Shown one piece after another: positions 25,685 through 36,600 of a DNA stretch of 64,000 nucleotides. Source of the DNA: an uncultured Prevotellaceae bacterium (GTDB lineage: Bacteria; Bacteroidota; Bacteroidia; Bacteroidales; Bacteroidaceae); NCBI GenBank assembly GCA_902761605.1, contig CACWLC010000005.1:1-64000 (forward strand), read 5' to 3'. How positions within the stretch are numbered: position 1 is the stretch's first letter; every line of letters begins with the position of its first letter. The position numbers and the translations under genes are program-made. The notes below the pieces were generated by a model that searched no databases, was not told where the DNA came from, and saw only the letters and a program-made list of their open reading frames with translations.

Positions 25685-26172
25685 ACACATCATCAACGGC
25701 TGATATCTCGTTCATGCTGCTGATCTTCTTTCTCGTGACATCATCGATGGACACGGACAAGGGAATCATGCGCCAGCTCCCTCCTTTGCCCGACGATAAG
25801 CAGCAGCCTATGGATGTCAAGCAGGATCATGTAATGATCATCCGCCTTGATGCCAAGGATAACCTCTCGCTCGACGGTACGTTGCTCTCTGACATACAGC
25901 TTACAGAGGAACTCAAACATCGTATCGAGGCAGACCGCTTGGAGCATGTCATAAGCATCGAAACATGTCGTGAGACCAGCTACGAGGCATATTTCCATGT
26001 TCAGAACGCTGTGGTGAGGGCTTATGGTTCTCTTCGTGATGCCCGTGCCCGTCAGCTCTGTGGAAAACCTTATTCACGCTGCTCTGCCGATGAGCGCGAG
26101 GATGTCGACCATTACTATCCCCAGCGCATTAGCGAGGCTCCGCCGAAACAGAAGGAAGGAGGTGGGCAATGA
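25645..26172 (+). CDS. ExbD/TolR-like biopolymer transport protein (first copy)
   Basis: A 175-residue protein with a basic N-terminus (MFRRRHSEPVQELNTSSTADISFMLLIFFLVTSSMD) matching the ExbD helix and its essential Asp (ADI). The periplasmic domain follows to about 140, then an unusual charged tail (DVDHYYPQRISEAPPKQKEGGGQ). ExbD forms a dimer within the ExbB pentamer and contacts TonB. It overlaps the previous gene by 40 bp and the next by four. Confidence 0.85.
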   Translation: MFRRRHSEPVQELNTSSTADISFMLLIFFLVTSSMDTDKGIMRQLPPLPDDKQQPMDVKQDHVMIIRLDAKDNLSLDGTLLSDIQLTEELKHRIEADRLEHVISIETCRETSYEAYFHVQNAVVRAYGSLRDARARQLCGKPYSRCSADEREDVDHYYPQRISEAPPKQKEGGGQ

Positions 26173-26606
26173 GGAAGATGGAAGCCAAGTTCCGCAGGAA
26201 CTCACACTCTATTCCTGGGCTGAATCTCGCATCTATGCCTGATCTTATCTTCACAGTGCTCTTCTTCTTTATGATCGTCACCCATATGCGCGATGATGAA
26301 CTGAAGATCCGTTATCAGGTGCCGGCCGGTACTGAGGTGCAGAAAATGCAACAGAAGAGTTCGGTGATAAACCTGTATATCTCTGCCGACGGACAGATAC
26401 AGATTGACAATCAGCTTACTACCCTCGAAGGTATCACTCCATATATCAATAATCTTCGCTCCGGACTCTCTGAGGAGAATCAGGACCGTCTGACAGTCAG
26501 TATGAAGGCCGATAAGCGCACTCCTATGGGAACTATCGCCGATGTGAAGCATGAGCTGCAGAAATCCTTTGCACTGAAGATAAACTACTCGGGCACAGAA
26601 CAATAG
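26169..26606 (+). CDS. ExbD/TolR-like biopolymer transport protein (second copy)
   Basis: A 145-residue ExbD paralogue with helix SMPDLIFTVLFFFMIVTHM and the conserved Asp (PDLIF), then a periplasmic domain (VINLYISADGQIQIDNQLTTLEGITPYI). Only low similarity to the neighbouring copy is visible, so the two may form a heterodimer, as in other Bacteroidota operons with paired ExbD genes. It starts within the previous stop codon (ATGA). Confidence 0.88.
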   Translation: MRKMEAKFRRNSHSIPGLNLASMPDLIFTVLFFFMIVTHMRDDELKIRYQVPAGTEVQKMQQKSSVINLYISADGQIQIDNQLTTLEGITPYINNLRSGLSEENQDRLTVSMKADKRTPMGTIADVKHELQKSFALKINYSGTEQ

Positions 26607-26623
26607 AAATACTCAGAATCATT

Positions 26624-27424
26624 ATGATAGACTTAGAGCAACTAACGAAAGAGGTGTGCCGTGTGGCCCGTGTGGCTGGCGCTTATATAAGAAAGGAGCG
26701 CATGGGATTTAGCACTGAGCGGGTAGAGCGCAAGCATGCCCACGACTATGTCTCTTATGTCGACAAAGGGTCGGAGCGGATGATTGTAGAGGCTCTGAAG
26801 GCTCTCTTGCCCGAGGCAGGATTCATCACCGAGGAGGGGCTTGCCTCACATAGCGACGAACAGACGCTTTGGGTGGTTGATCCTCTCGACGGCACCACTA
26901 ACTTCATTCACGGCTTTTCACCCTATGCCGTATCGATAGCGCTCATACGAGGACGTGAGATACTTATAGGAGTGGTCTATGAGGTGTGTGCCGATGAGTG
27001 TTTCTATGCCTGGCAGGGTGGGGGGGCATATCTCGACGGTAAGGCCTTGCATGTAGGCAACAGCGCTATCGGCGATGCCTTGCTTTGTCTGCAACTGCCA
27101 TACAACAGCGATGCCTATAAGCCTGTGATAAAACAGCTGATAGACCGTTTCTACGGCAATGTCGGCAGCATCCGAATGATTGGCTCTGCGGCGATGGCCT
27201 TATGTTATGTTGCTGCTGGCAGGCTCGATGCCTATGCCGAACGATATATCGGTCAATGGGACTATATGGCTGGAACCCTGATTGTTATGGAGGCTGGTGG
27301 AAAGGTTACCAATTATGGAGGCGACGAATACTTCATGGAGGGCGACAGCGTCATCGCCACCAATAGCATCATCCACGATGACATCCTCGATGCCATAGCA
27401 CAGTGGGGGCAGGATACTTTGTGA
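26624..27424 (+). CDS. Inositol monophosphatase family protein
   Basis: A lithium-sensitive Mg-dependent phosphatase fold of 266 residues. Metal-site motifs are FITEEG, DPLDGTTNFIHG and WDYMAGTLIVMEAGG. Possible substrates include inositol phosphate, 3'-phosphoadenosine 5'-phosphate and sugar phosphates; the sequence does not decide. It follows the ExbD gene by 17 bp and probably shares the transcript. A run of seven Gs occurs at 27020-27026. The 3' end carries an 18-nt sequence also found at the end of ispH. Confidence 0.9.
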   Translation: MIDLEQLTKEVCRVARVAGAYIRKERMGFSTERVERKHAHDYVSYVDKGSERMIVEALKALLPEAGFITEEGLASHSDEQTLWVVDPLDGTTNFIHGFSPYAVSIALIRGREILIGVVYEVCADECFYAWQGGGAYLDGKALHVGNSAIGDALLCLQLPYNSDAYKPVIKQLIDRFYGNVGSIRMIGSAAMALCYVAAGRLDAYAERYIGQWDYMAGTLIVMEAGGKVTNYGGDEYFMEGDSVIATNSIIHDDILDAIAQWGQDTL

Positions 27425-27451
27425 CATCTTTATTTCACAAAACCTTTTGTG
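27411..27451. terminator. Hairpin region at the convergent phosphatase and MATE gene ends
   Basis: TTTGTGA (27418-27424) pairs with TCACAAA about ten bases later, and CACAAAA/TTTTGTG forms an alternative stem. The region covers both stop codons. The left part is an 18-nt match to the ispH hairpin. Terminator function is inferred. Confidence 0.45.
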
Positions 27452-28767
27452 CGCCATTTGCCCGACCGCCAGCGGCGTAGGAGAATCACACCACGGATAT
27501 TCTCGTCAAGTGCGAAGCCTACCCACATTCCGACAAGACCGAAACCGAGGGGAATACCGATGACATAGCTTACACCGACGGCAACGCTCCATTGGAAGAT
27601 TACACCTACAACGAAGGGATATACAGTGTCGCCTGTAGCACGCAGTGTGCTGCCTGCAAAGATGTTGGACGTACGACCTACTTCAAGGAAGATATCAACG
27701 AAAAATACCCAAACGCCCATTCTGATGATGTCCTGATTGTCGGTGAAGGCGCTAAGTATGCCTTCCCCTGCCAGTGCGAGTAGTATGGAGCCTGTGAGCG
27801 TGATAATCATCGACCAGCGGAAGAAATAGTTACCTAGGATATAAGCCGCCTGATGACGTCGCTGCCCCACAAGGTGTCCCACGAGTATGTCACCGCCCTG
27901 GGTGATACTCAGACAGAACAGATAGACGAACATGATGATGTTGTGGCAGTAGGTGCGTGCGGCCAAGGCTTCGTTGCTTATCTGATTGATGAAGAATGTG
28001 ATAACCACCTGCGAGAGATTGTAGGAGATGTTCTCGCTCATTGATGGTATGCCGATATACAGCAGGTTCTTCAATTCCTGCCATGGCATCGGCCGGAAGT
28101 AGCGCAGAGGGAATCTGGGGATGTGAATGCGGAAGTGGATGATGGCGAGTAGCACCATGGCAACGGCCCTGCATATTGCGGTGGAGATGGCAGCACCCTC
28201 TACACCCAGCTGCGGAAAACCCCAATGTCCGAAGATGAGTGCATAGTTTCCAAGGATGTTAACCACGTTGACAATGCCTGTCACCACCATCGGATAGATC
28301 ACCTTATCGGCACTACGAAGCGAGGCCGAGAAAGTCAGCGATAGCGCCTGGAAGAACGACAGCGCGCCTGTCAGCCGCAGATAGACTAATCCGTCGTTCA
28401 TTAGCTCCGGGCGAAGTCCCATCAATTGCAGCAACTCCTCAGCGTAGAAGAAAAGTATGGCACTTACCGTCAGGCCAAGTGCAAGGTTCACCGTCAGCGC
28501 CATGCCCACCACCTGCACCAACTGCTTTCTCATTCCGGCACCGATGTACTGAGCACAGAGGATGGCGGCTCCCATCGAGAAGAACTGATAGACGAGGAAT
28601 ACGAGTGAGATGAGCTGGTTGTCGAGTCCCACCGCTGCCACGCTGTTGTCGCTGTAGCGGCTCAGCATCACAGTATCGATTGCCCCCAGCATCATGACGA
28701 GGGCCATCTCTATGAACACCGGGATGGTGAGCACTTTCAGTTGGCGTTTCAGCGACGTTTCCGACAT
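27430..28767 (-). CDS. MATE family efflux transporter
   Basis: A 445-residue inner-membrane antiporter of the NorM/DinF type with about 12 helices in two repeats (VFIEMALVMMLGAIDTVMLSRY at the start of the first, GIPSMSENISYNLSQVVITFFINQIS at the start of the second). These export cationic drugs or metabolites against Na+ or H+. The start at 28767 (MSETSLKRQLKVLTIPVF) fits the family and lies just after the promoter; the frame is open 21 codons upstream. The cargo is unknown. Confidence 0.92.
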   Translation of the reverse strand: MSETSLKRQLKVLTIPVFIEMALVMMLGAIDTVMLSRYSDNSVAAVGLDNQLISLVFLVYQFFSMGAAILCAQYIGAGMRKQLVQVVGMALTVNLALGLTVSAILFFYAEELLQLMGLRPELMNDGLVYLRLTGALSFFQALSLTFSASLRSADKVIYPMVVTGIVNVVNILGNYALIFGHWGFPQLGVEGAAISTAICRAVAMVLLAIIHFRIHIPRFPLRYFRPMPWQELKNLLYIGIPSMSENISYNLSQVVITFFINQISNEALAARTYCHNIIMFVYLFCLSITQGGDILVGHLVGQRRHQAAYILGNYFFRWSMIITLTGSILLALAGEGILSAFTDNQDIIRMGVWVFFVDIFLEVGRTSNIFAGSTLRATGDTVYPFVVGVIFQWSVAVGVSYVIGIPLGFGLVGMWVGFALDENIRGVILLRRWRSGKWRTKGFVK

Positions 28768-28777
28768 TATCGAGCCG

Positions 28778-28808
28778 CAAAGATAGACATTATTTTCGAT
28801 TGTTGCAA
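28778..28808 (-). promoter_or_regulatory. Sigma-ABfr promoter of the MATE gene
   Basis: On the minus strand: TTG (complement of 28806-28808), 20 bp, TATCTTTG (complement of 28778-28785). The ATG begins 11 bases after the box, giving a very short leader. Confidence 0.75.
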
Positions 28809-28835
28809 GCTTTTGCTGATATTTTTGCAAATATA

Positions 28836-28899
28836 CCTCTACCCTAACACTAAATGATGTTTAGTGTTAGGGTAGAGGGTGTTTAGTGTTAGGGTAGAG
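28836..28899. repeat. Three-armed inverted/direct repeat upstream of the MATE gene
   Basis: The arm CCTCTACCCTAACACTAAA (28836-28854) is followed, after TGATG, by its perfect 19-base complement (28860-28878), then after 3 bases by a second copy of that complement (28882-28899). Two alternative hairpins can form. It lies in the gap between ddh and the MATE promoter. Confidence 0.85.
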
Positions 28900-28917
28900 C
28901 TTTTACATCCCCAGAGG

Positions 28918-29817
28918 CTATACGAGATGCTCGATGAGGTCGGCGCGGTCGCCTGGTAGCATGTCGATAACAGGTATCTCAACCATGGTGTAGCATCCTG
29001 GCTGCAGGCGCATAGAGGCACGAGCCACATTGACAAGCACCTGACCCGTGAGGGCGGGGTTGTTAATGCTCATATTGAACTCCAGACGCTGGTTCTGAGT
29101 CTTTCCGCTGACACCCTTGCGAACGAGGTTCACACCATGACCCATATCGCGGACATCATCGACGCTCTCTATCTGGAACACGTGAGTCTCATCGCTGGCG
29201 AAATACGGATCGGCCTTGATATCCTTAGTCACATCCTCAAGTTTTGCGCCCTCCTCGAGCTCTACATAAACCATGCGGCGGTGGATGCCCTCACCAAGAG
29301 GGATAGTCATTGAGAGAGCATTCTTAACACCCTTCTTCGAACGAACACACACACTGTGGCCCATTGACATGCCAGGACCGAAGTTGGTGTAAGAGAGACC
29401 CTTTGGAGCAAGACTCTGCATCAGAGTACGAACGATAGAGTCAGACCCCGGATCCCATCCAGCGGCGATAATACTTACCGTGTTTGTCTCCTTATTAAGC
29501 TTCATCAGACGCTCACGATAGCCACGGATATTGGTGTGGATATCGAAAGAGTCGACGGTATTGATGCCTAATGGCAGTATCTGGTTGGCATATTCTTCGC
29601 ATGAGCGGGTAGGAGTGGCCAGGATGGCTACATCTACATCCTTCAGTTCACGGATATCCTTTACTACCTCGTAAGCAGCAAGTTCGGCAGGCTTGTTGTC
29701 TGCGCCATTGCGTCTTACGATACCTGCAACTTCGAAGTCTGGAGCTGTCTCCAGAGCCTCGAGCGCATACTTTCCGATGTTGCCGTAACCTACTACGGCT
29801 GCTCTGATTTTCTTCAT
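28918..29817 (-). CDS. ddh: meso-Diaminopimelate D-dehydrogenase
   Basis: NADPH-dependent enzyme making meso-diaminopimelate in one step from tetrahydrodipicolinate, for peptidoglycan and lysine. The 299 residues begin with the dinucleotide-binding VVGYGNIGKY and hold SFDIHTN, AGWDPGSDSIVRTLMQ and FGPGMSMGHS, all typical of Bacteroidota Ddh. Full length. It is a single-gene unit with its own -7 box upstream. Confidence 0.95.
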   Translation of the reverse strand: MKKIRAAVVGYGNIGKYALEALETAPDFEVAGIVRRNGADNKPAELAAYEVVKDIRELKDVDVAILATPTRSCEEYANQILPLGINTVDSFDIHTNIRGYRERLMKLNKETNTVSIIAAGWDPGSDSIVRTLMQSLAPKGLSYTNFGPGMSMGHSVCVRSKKGVKNALSMTIPLGEGIHRRMVYVELEEGAKLEDVTKDIKADPYFASDETHVFQIESVDDVRDMGHGVNLVRKGVSGKTQNQRLEFNMSINNPALTGQVLVNVARASMRLQPGCYTMVEIPVIDMLPGDRADLIEHLV

Positions 29818-29858
29818 ATATCTTCTAATTTATGTTGGTTATTTTCTGTTTGCGGTTG

Positions 29859-29866
29859 CAAAAGTA
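29859..29866 (-). promoter_or_regulatory. Promoter -7 box of ddh
   Basis: TACTTTTG on the minus strand, about 40 bp before the start. The nearest TTG is 24 bp further up, slightly outside the usual spacing. Confidence 0.5.
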
Positions 29867-30016
29867 ATGCTTTTCAATTAAATAACGTAACAAAATGGAA
29901 GAAAAAATATCTAAAACGCTTCACTTTGTGACAAATTGAAAGTTTGTGGGCTTAAAATGCAATAATTTGTCAGCAAATCACGTTTAATTAGGTGTATATA
30001 TACAAAATTGTAAGTT

Positions 30017-30619
30017 ATGATAGAATATATTAAAGGTGAACTTACCGACCTCACCCCTGCGATGGCCACGGTAGAGGTAGCAGGAGTGGGCTACGGATTG
30101 AATATCTCGTTGAACACCTTCAGCGCCATTCAGGGCAAGAAAGAGGTGAAACTCTATGTCTATGAGGCCATCAGAGAGGATGCCTATGTGCTCTTCGGAT
30201 TCGTGAATAAGAAGGAGCGCGAGATGTTTGAACTGCTCATCACGGTGAATGGTGTGGGAGCCAATACGGCCCGTATGATGCTCTCAGGCATGAGTGTGGC
30301 AGAGCTCTGCAATGCCATCTCCACAGGTAATGCCAGGCTTATTCAGAGTATCAAGGGAATAGGCAAGATGACGGCCCAGCGAATCATTGTAGACCTGAGA
30401 GACAAGATCGTGGCCTTGGGCATCGCCGAAGAGATACCTGCCGGAGGACAGATGCAGGCACCGGTGAACAATCAGGTGAAGGACGAGGCGGTGTCGGCTC
30501 TTACCATGCTCGGATTCTCGCCTGCACCCACGCAGAAGGTTGTGTTGCAGATACTCCAGCAGCAGCCTGATCTGCCTGTGGAACAGGTTGTTAAGCTTGC
30601 GCTGAAACAGATAAAGTAA
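30017..30619 (+). CDS. ruvA: Holliday junction branch migration protein RuvA
   Basis: DNA-binding tetramer that holds the Holliday junction for RuvB. The 200 residues show the N-terminal OB fold (MIEYIKGELTDLTPAMATVEVAGVGYGLNIS), two helix-hairpin-helix motifs (GVGANTARMML, GIGKMTAQRI) and the C-terminal RuvB-contact domain (DEAVSALTMLGFSPAPTQKVV). The 199-bp gap upstream is A/T-rich and shows no clear TAnnTTTG promoter. It ends 4 bp before sprA. Confidence 0.95.
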   Translation: MIEYIKGELTDLTPAMATVEVAGVGYGLNISLNTFSAIQGKKEVKLYVYEAIREDAYVLFGFVNKKEREMFELLITVNGVGANTARMMLSGMSVAELCNAISTGNARLIQSIKGIGKMTAQRIIVDLRDKIVALGIAEEIPAGGQMQAPVNNQVKDEAVSALTMLGFSPAPTQKVVLQILQQQPDLPVEQVVKLALKQIK

Positions 30620-30623
30620 AAAC

Positions 30624-33600
30624 GTGCTCAAACGGCTGGCATATATAGTGCTGGTTCTGCTGAGTTTGGTGGCGTTTGCTACCCCTTCGGCTGTGCAGAT
30701 GAACCAGATTGTCGGAGATGATGACATCATCCCCGATAGTCTTTTACGCGTGCGCATTCCCGCGCAAGACGCGCCTACCCGTAGCCTTTGGCGCATACAG
30801 AGGACGGCTCCTGTGGAGACTGCCGACCTCGATTCATCGGCACTCGACTTGAGAAGGCCTGAGAATATCAAGCAGACAGTGGTCTATGACGACTCGCTGA
30901 ATGTGTATTACATCGGTTCGAAGATTGGCGACTCCTACCTCAACGCCCCGATACTGATGACCCCTGAGGAGTATCGCAAGTGGGTGGAGAAGAAGGCCTT
31001 ATACGAGTTCTTCCACAAGAAAGACGCCGAAAACAGAGCCAACGAGGGTAAGGATAAGCTAGACCTTATGGACATGCACTTCAGTCTGGGTCCGGCAGAG
31101 AAGATTTTCGGCCCCGGTGGTGTACGAATCAAGACTCAGGGTTCGGCAGAGCTCAAGCTTGGAGCCACACTGAAGAATATCGACAACCCCTCTTTGCCCA
31201 TCAGAAACCGCAGGACCACCAGCCTGGACTTCGACGAGAAGATCAACCTCAGCGTTAACGGAAAGGTGGGCGACAAGGTGAACATGAACCTCGGCTATAA
31301 CACCGATGCCACCTTCGATTTCGACACCCAGAACCTGAAACTGAAATACGAAGGCAAGGAAGACGAGATAATCAAACTCGTGGAAGCAGGTAACGTAAGC
31401 TTCCCATCGAACAACTCTCTGGTGAAGGGAGCCGCGAGCCTGTTTGGCATCCGTACTGACATGCAATTCGGAAAGCTGAAGCTGCAGACCGCGATCTCAC
31501 AGAAAAAATCCACCACCCAGAGTGTATCCTCGAAGGGAGGAGCACAGACGGCACCCTTCGATATTGATGCTGCCAACTACGAGGAGAACCGCCACTTCTT
31601 CCTGGCGCGCTATTTCCGTGACCACTATGATGCTGCGATGTCGACTCTGCCCAATCTTACCACCGGCATAGAGATAAACCGTGTGGAGATATGGGTAACC
31701 AACAAGAGCGGCAACAACCAGAACACCCGAAACATCGTAGCCTTCACCGACCTGGGTGAGAACAGGAGAGTGAGCAACCCCAAGTGGAAGATCACAGGAA
31801 TGACTATCCCCGGAAATGCCGCCAACGATGAGTATCAGACCCTTGTAAGCCAATATGCGGCAGCGAGGGATATCGACCAGACGAGCACTGTGCTGGCGGG
31901 TATCAGTAATTTCGAGGGTGGGGTAGACTATGAGAAGATTGCAAGCGCAAGGCTGCTCACATCGTCGGAATATACGGTCAACAAATCTTTGGGATATGTA
32001 TCGCTGAAGGCAGGACTTCAGACAGACCAGGTGCTTGCTGTGGCCTTTGAGTATACAGCAGGAGGACAGTCATATCAGGTGGGAGAGTTTGCCAGCGACA
32101 ACACACAGACCTCACAGGCACTCTTCGTGAAATCGCTGAAGAACACCTCCAACAACCCCTCGCAGGGCAACTGGGACCTGATGATGAAAAACGTGTACTA
32201 CCTCGCATCGACGGTTGAGAAGACCCGTTTCCGTCTCGACATCAAATACCAGAGCGACACGGCTGGTGTGTATCTCTCGTATATCCCTGACAGAAGGGTG
32301 AAAGAGCGCACGCTGCTGAGGATGCTGGGCTGTGACCGACTTGACAATAACAACAAACTGCATCCCAACGGCTATTTCGACTATATCGACGGCTATACAG
32401 TAAGCAACGGCCGCGTATTCCTGCCATCGGCAGAGCCCTTCGGCGATTATCTGCGATCCCAGCTGAGAAACAGCGGAATGACAGAGGAGGAGGCAAACAA
32501 ATTCGTGTTTGATGAGCTCTACGACTCGACGAAGACAGTAGCCAAACAGACGGCCGAGAAGGATAAATATTCGCTAGTGGGCCAGTTTAAGGGTTCGAAG
32601 GCCAATGTGATATCACTGGGTGCCTACAACGTGCCTCAGGGAAGTGTGAAGGTTACGGCAGGAGGTGTGGAGCTCCATGAGGGCAGCGACTATACCGTAG
32701 ACTATTCTGCCGGTGAAGTAACAATCATAAACCAGAGTCTTCTCGATTCGAATCAGGATGTGAGAGCCACCTATGAGTCGAACACCGAATACGGCATGCA
32801 GCGGAAGACGATGCTCGGACTGAACTGGGAGTACGATTTCTCGAAGAATTTCCAGATTGGCGGTACCCTGATGCACCTCTCTGAACAAGCCCTCACCTCG
32901 AAGGTGACAATGGGATCGGAGCCTCTGAAAAATACCATCTGGGGCCTGAACATAAACTGGAAACAGGAGAGCCAGTGGCTTACCTCGATGATGGACAAGA
33001 TACCTTTCCTGCACGTTACAGAACCGTCGCGGATAACATTCTCAGGCGAGCTAGCACAGCTCATCGCAGGCACTGCAGGAGGCACCCAGGACAATGCCTC
33101 GTATATCGACGACTTTGAGAATACGAAGAACTATATCTCTGTGGGTCAGCCTACGATGTGGACTATCTCGAGTGTGCCCACGATGTTTGCCGAGAGCCGC
33201 GACAAGACAGGAGTAAGCAGCGGATATAACCGTGCGCTGATGTCGTGGTATAACGTGAACGATATCCTTACGAGCCGCACTTCTACCCTCACACCGGCAC
33301 ATATCAAGAACGACCTGGACCAGCTCTCAAACCACTATGTGCGTGAGGTCTATGTCAAGGAACTTTATCCTAACCGTCAGCAGTCGAACTATAATGGTGC
33401 CACCTCGAAGCTCAATGTACTCAACCTGGCTTATTACCCCGAGGAGCGCGGACCATATAACCTTACCCTCGACCTTAATACTGACGGCACATTGCGCCAG
33501 CCAGAGACGAAATGGGGAGGCATGATGCGAAAACTCGATACACCCGATTTCGAACAGGCTAACATCGAATATATCGAGTTCTGGATGCTCGACCCCTTCA

Positions 33601-36600
33601 TCTACACCCGCCAACAGGGTAATGCCTCTGACTACAGCGGCGACCTATATATCAACCTCGGTGAGGTGAGCGAGGATATCCTCCGCGACGGAAAGAAATT
33701 CTATGAGAGCGGAATGCCCGTTGACGGAGGCAATTCCTTTAGCACCACCCAGTGGGGAAAGATACCTCAGCAGGCAACACAGACTTATGCCTTTGCCACC
33801 ACATCAGGCTCGCGTCAGCGTCAGGATGTCGGATTCAATGGTCTTACAGACGATGAGGAGCGCGGGTTCGGGGCATATAAGGAATGGCTGGACAAACTGG
33901 GTGGTGTGGTAACCCGAGACAGTATCCTCCAGGCTTGGTATAACGACCCCGCCGGGGATGACTATCACTGCTACCGAGGTACAGACTTCGATAATGAGCG
34001 CAAGAGCATACTCGACAGATATAAGCGTATCAACAATCCACAGGGCAACTCGCCCGACAGCGATGACCGCAGCGAGAGTTATGATACCAGTTACAAGACA
34101 GAGCCCGATCAGGAGGATATCAACAAAGACTTTACCCTCAATGAGTATGAGCGTTACTACCAGTATAAGGTGCATATCAGCGATGAGATACTCGAGGCCT
34201 ATCGTAACGGAGCGGCTCCGGCGGACTGTTTTATCACCGATATGCGCACTAGCGGTGTGAAGCTGCGTAATGGCGATACGGCAAGTGTCAACTGGTATCA
34301 GTTCCGTATCCCTCTTCGCCAGTATGAGCACAAGGAAGGTTCAATATCTGATTTCACCAGCATCCGTTTCATGCGAATGTTCCTTACGGGATTCCAAAAG
34401 CCTATCGTATTGCGATTCGGATCGCTCGACCTGGTCCGGGGTGAGTGGCGTGTATATAAACAGAGCCTCTCAAACAGTGCCGAGACGGGCAGAATGGAGG
34501 TGAGTGCCGTAAATATCGAGGAGAATAATGACAAGGCACCTGTGAACTATGTACTTCCGCCAGGTATTTCGCGTGTCACCGACCCCTCACAGCCACAGCT
34601 CGTGGAGAGTAATGAGCAGGCGCTCAACATGGTGGTAAAGAATCTGAGTCATGGAGAGTCGAAGGGAGTGTATAAAAACACCTCGATGGATCTCCGTCAG
34701 TATAAACGACTGCAGATGTTTGCCCATGCCAACCACCTCGTGCCCGATGTCACAGGATTGCAGGATAACCAGTTGGCCGTGTTTATTCGTCTGGGTAGCG
34801 ACTATAAGAACAACTACTACGAGTATGAGATACCCCTTCGTCTGACTCCTGATCGTAGCGACTACAACCGTTACTCTACTGCCGACCGGAGGGCAGTATG
34901 GCCTGAAGAAAATATGCTCGATATCGACCTCGATATCTTTACAAAGCTGAAGAAAGACCGTAATATCGCCAAGGCCAATGGCACGGCATCGTTTAACAGG
35001 GTGTTTAGCGGCTATGATGAGTCTCGTCCGGGAAACAAGGTGAGCATCATGGGTAACCCCTCACTCGGAGAAATCAAGACGATGGTGGTAGGTGTGAGGA
35101 ATGTCTCCGGCGAGATAAAATCAGGAGAGGTGTGGGTGAACGAGCTGCGACTTCTCGAAACCAATAACGATGGAGGTTGGGCAGCATCAGGAACGATGAA
35201 TGTACAGCTCTCCGATTTCGGATCGATTAACGTCACAGGCCGTTATATGAGCGATGGCTTCGGAGGTCTGGAGGAGGGCGTCATGCAGCGCAGCACTAAC
35301 ACAGAGAAACAGTACTCCGTGACTACCTCACTCGAACTCGGGAAGTTCTTCCCTGATAAGGCGAAGGTATCGGCACCGCTCTACTATTCCGTAACCAAAG
35401 AAGAGGTGCGTCCGAGATATAATCCCCTTGACAACGACATGCTACTGAAGGATGCCCTCGATGCTGCTGCCGACAAACATGAGAGAGACAGTATCGAGTC
35501 GCTAGCCGTGACACGGACCACGAATACCAACTTCGCACTATCCAACGTTAGATGGGGTATCAAGACCAAGCGTCATCCAATGCCTTACGATCCGGGCAAC
35601 TTCTCATTCTCCTACAGTCACTCACATCGTTACACCTCTGGCGAGACTACTGTTTATGAGAAGGAAGACCATTGGCGGGGAGCGCTGAATTACAGCTATT
35701 CGCCGGTATATAAGACTTGGGAGACCCTCGGACTGAACTATCTGCCGCAGAACATCACCTTCAACTCAGAGCTGACACGAGCTTACTCCGAGCTTCAGGA
35801 GCGCGACCTCGAGAATCTGCTGACTCAGAATGTGCCTCTGACATGGAGTTCGCAATTCCTGTGGAATCGTGATTTCTCCCTGCGATGGGACTTCACCAAA
35901 AACCTGCATTTCAACTTTCAGAGTGCTACTCACGCAGAGATCGAGGAGCCTTACACTCCTGTGAACAAAGACCTCTATCCCGATCGTTATACTGCATGGA
36001 AGGACTCTGTCTGGCAGAGCATCAAGAATCTCGGAACTCCCCTCGACTATAGCCAGCAGGCTACGGCATCGTATCAGTTGCCTCTTAACAAACTGCCTAT
36101 CTTAGACTGGGTGAACAGCGATGCATCGTATACTGCCAATTACACCTGGACTCGTGGTACAGAGCTCGAAAACGGCACATCATTGGGAAATACCATCAAC
36201 AGCCGACGGAATCTGAATATCAACGCTGCATTTAATCTTGAGACGCTGTATAATCACTTCCCGTTCCTGAAGAAGGCAAATGAGAGATTCAAGAAGGCGA
36301 TAGCAAAGACCCCTGCGAGACCGAAGAAGTCGAAAGATTCTGGCTATCAGCGCGAGATAACCCTGAAGCGCGATACTACTATCACCGTGGCTCATAATAA
36401 GAAATCGAAGCGCCTCATTGTTACAGCCCGCACCAAGGATGGTAAGCCTTATCCTGTATCGTATAAGGTCATCGATGAGAATAAGATTCTTATCAAGACC
36501 AAGGACACTGTATCAATAAAGCTCTCCATTGTGGCCAAACCATCGTTGGAGAAAGAGTGGTGGTATCGTCCTGCCCAGAGTGTCGCCAGATTGCTGATGA

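Noticed and set aside
28836-28899. CRISPR-like repeat
   Set aside because: Only three arms, one inverted, with 3-5 bp between; there are no spacers of usable length and no cas genes.
29921-29936. Third copy of the ispH/phosphatase 3'-end sequence
   Set aside because: Only ACTTTGTGACA (11 bases) matches, no second arm follows, and it lies upstream of ruvA rather than at a gene end.
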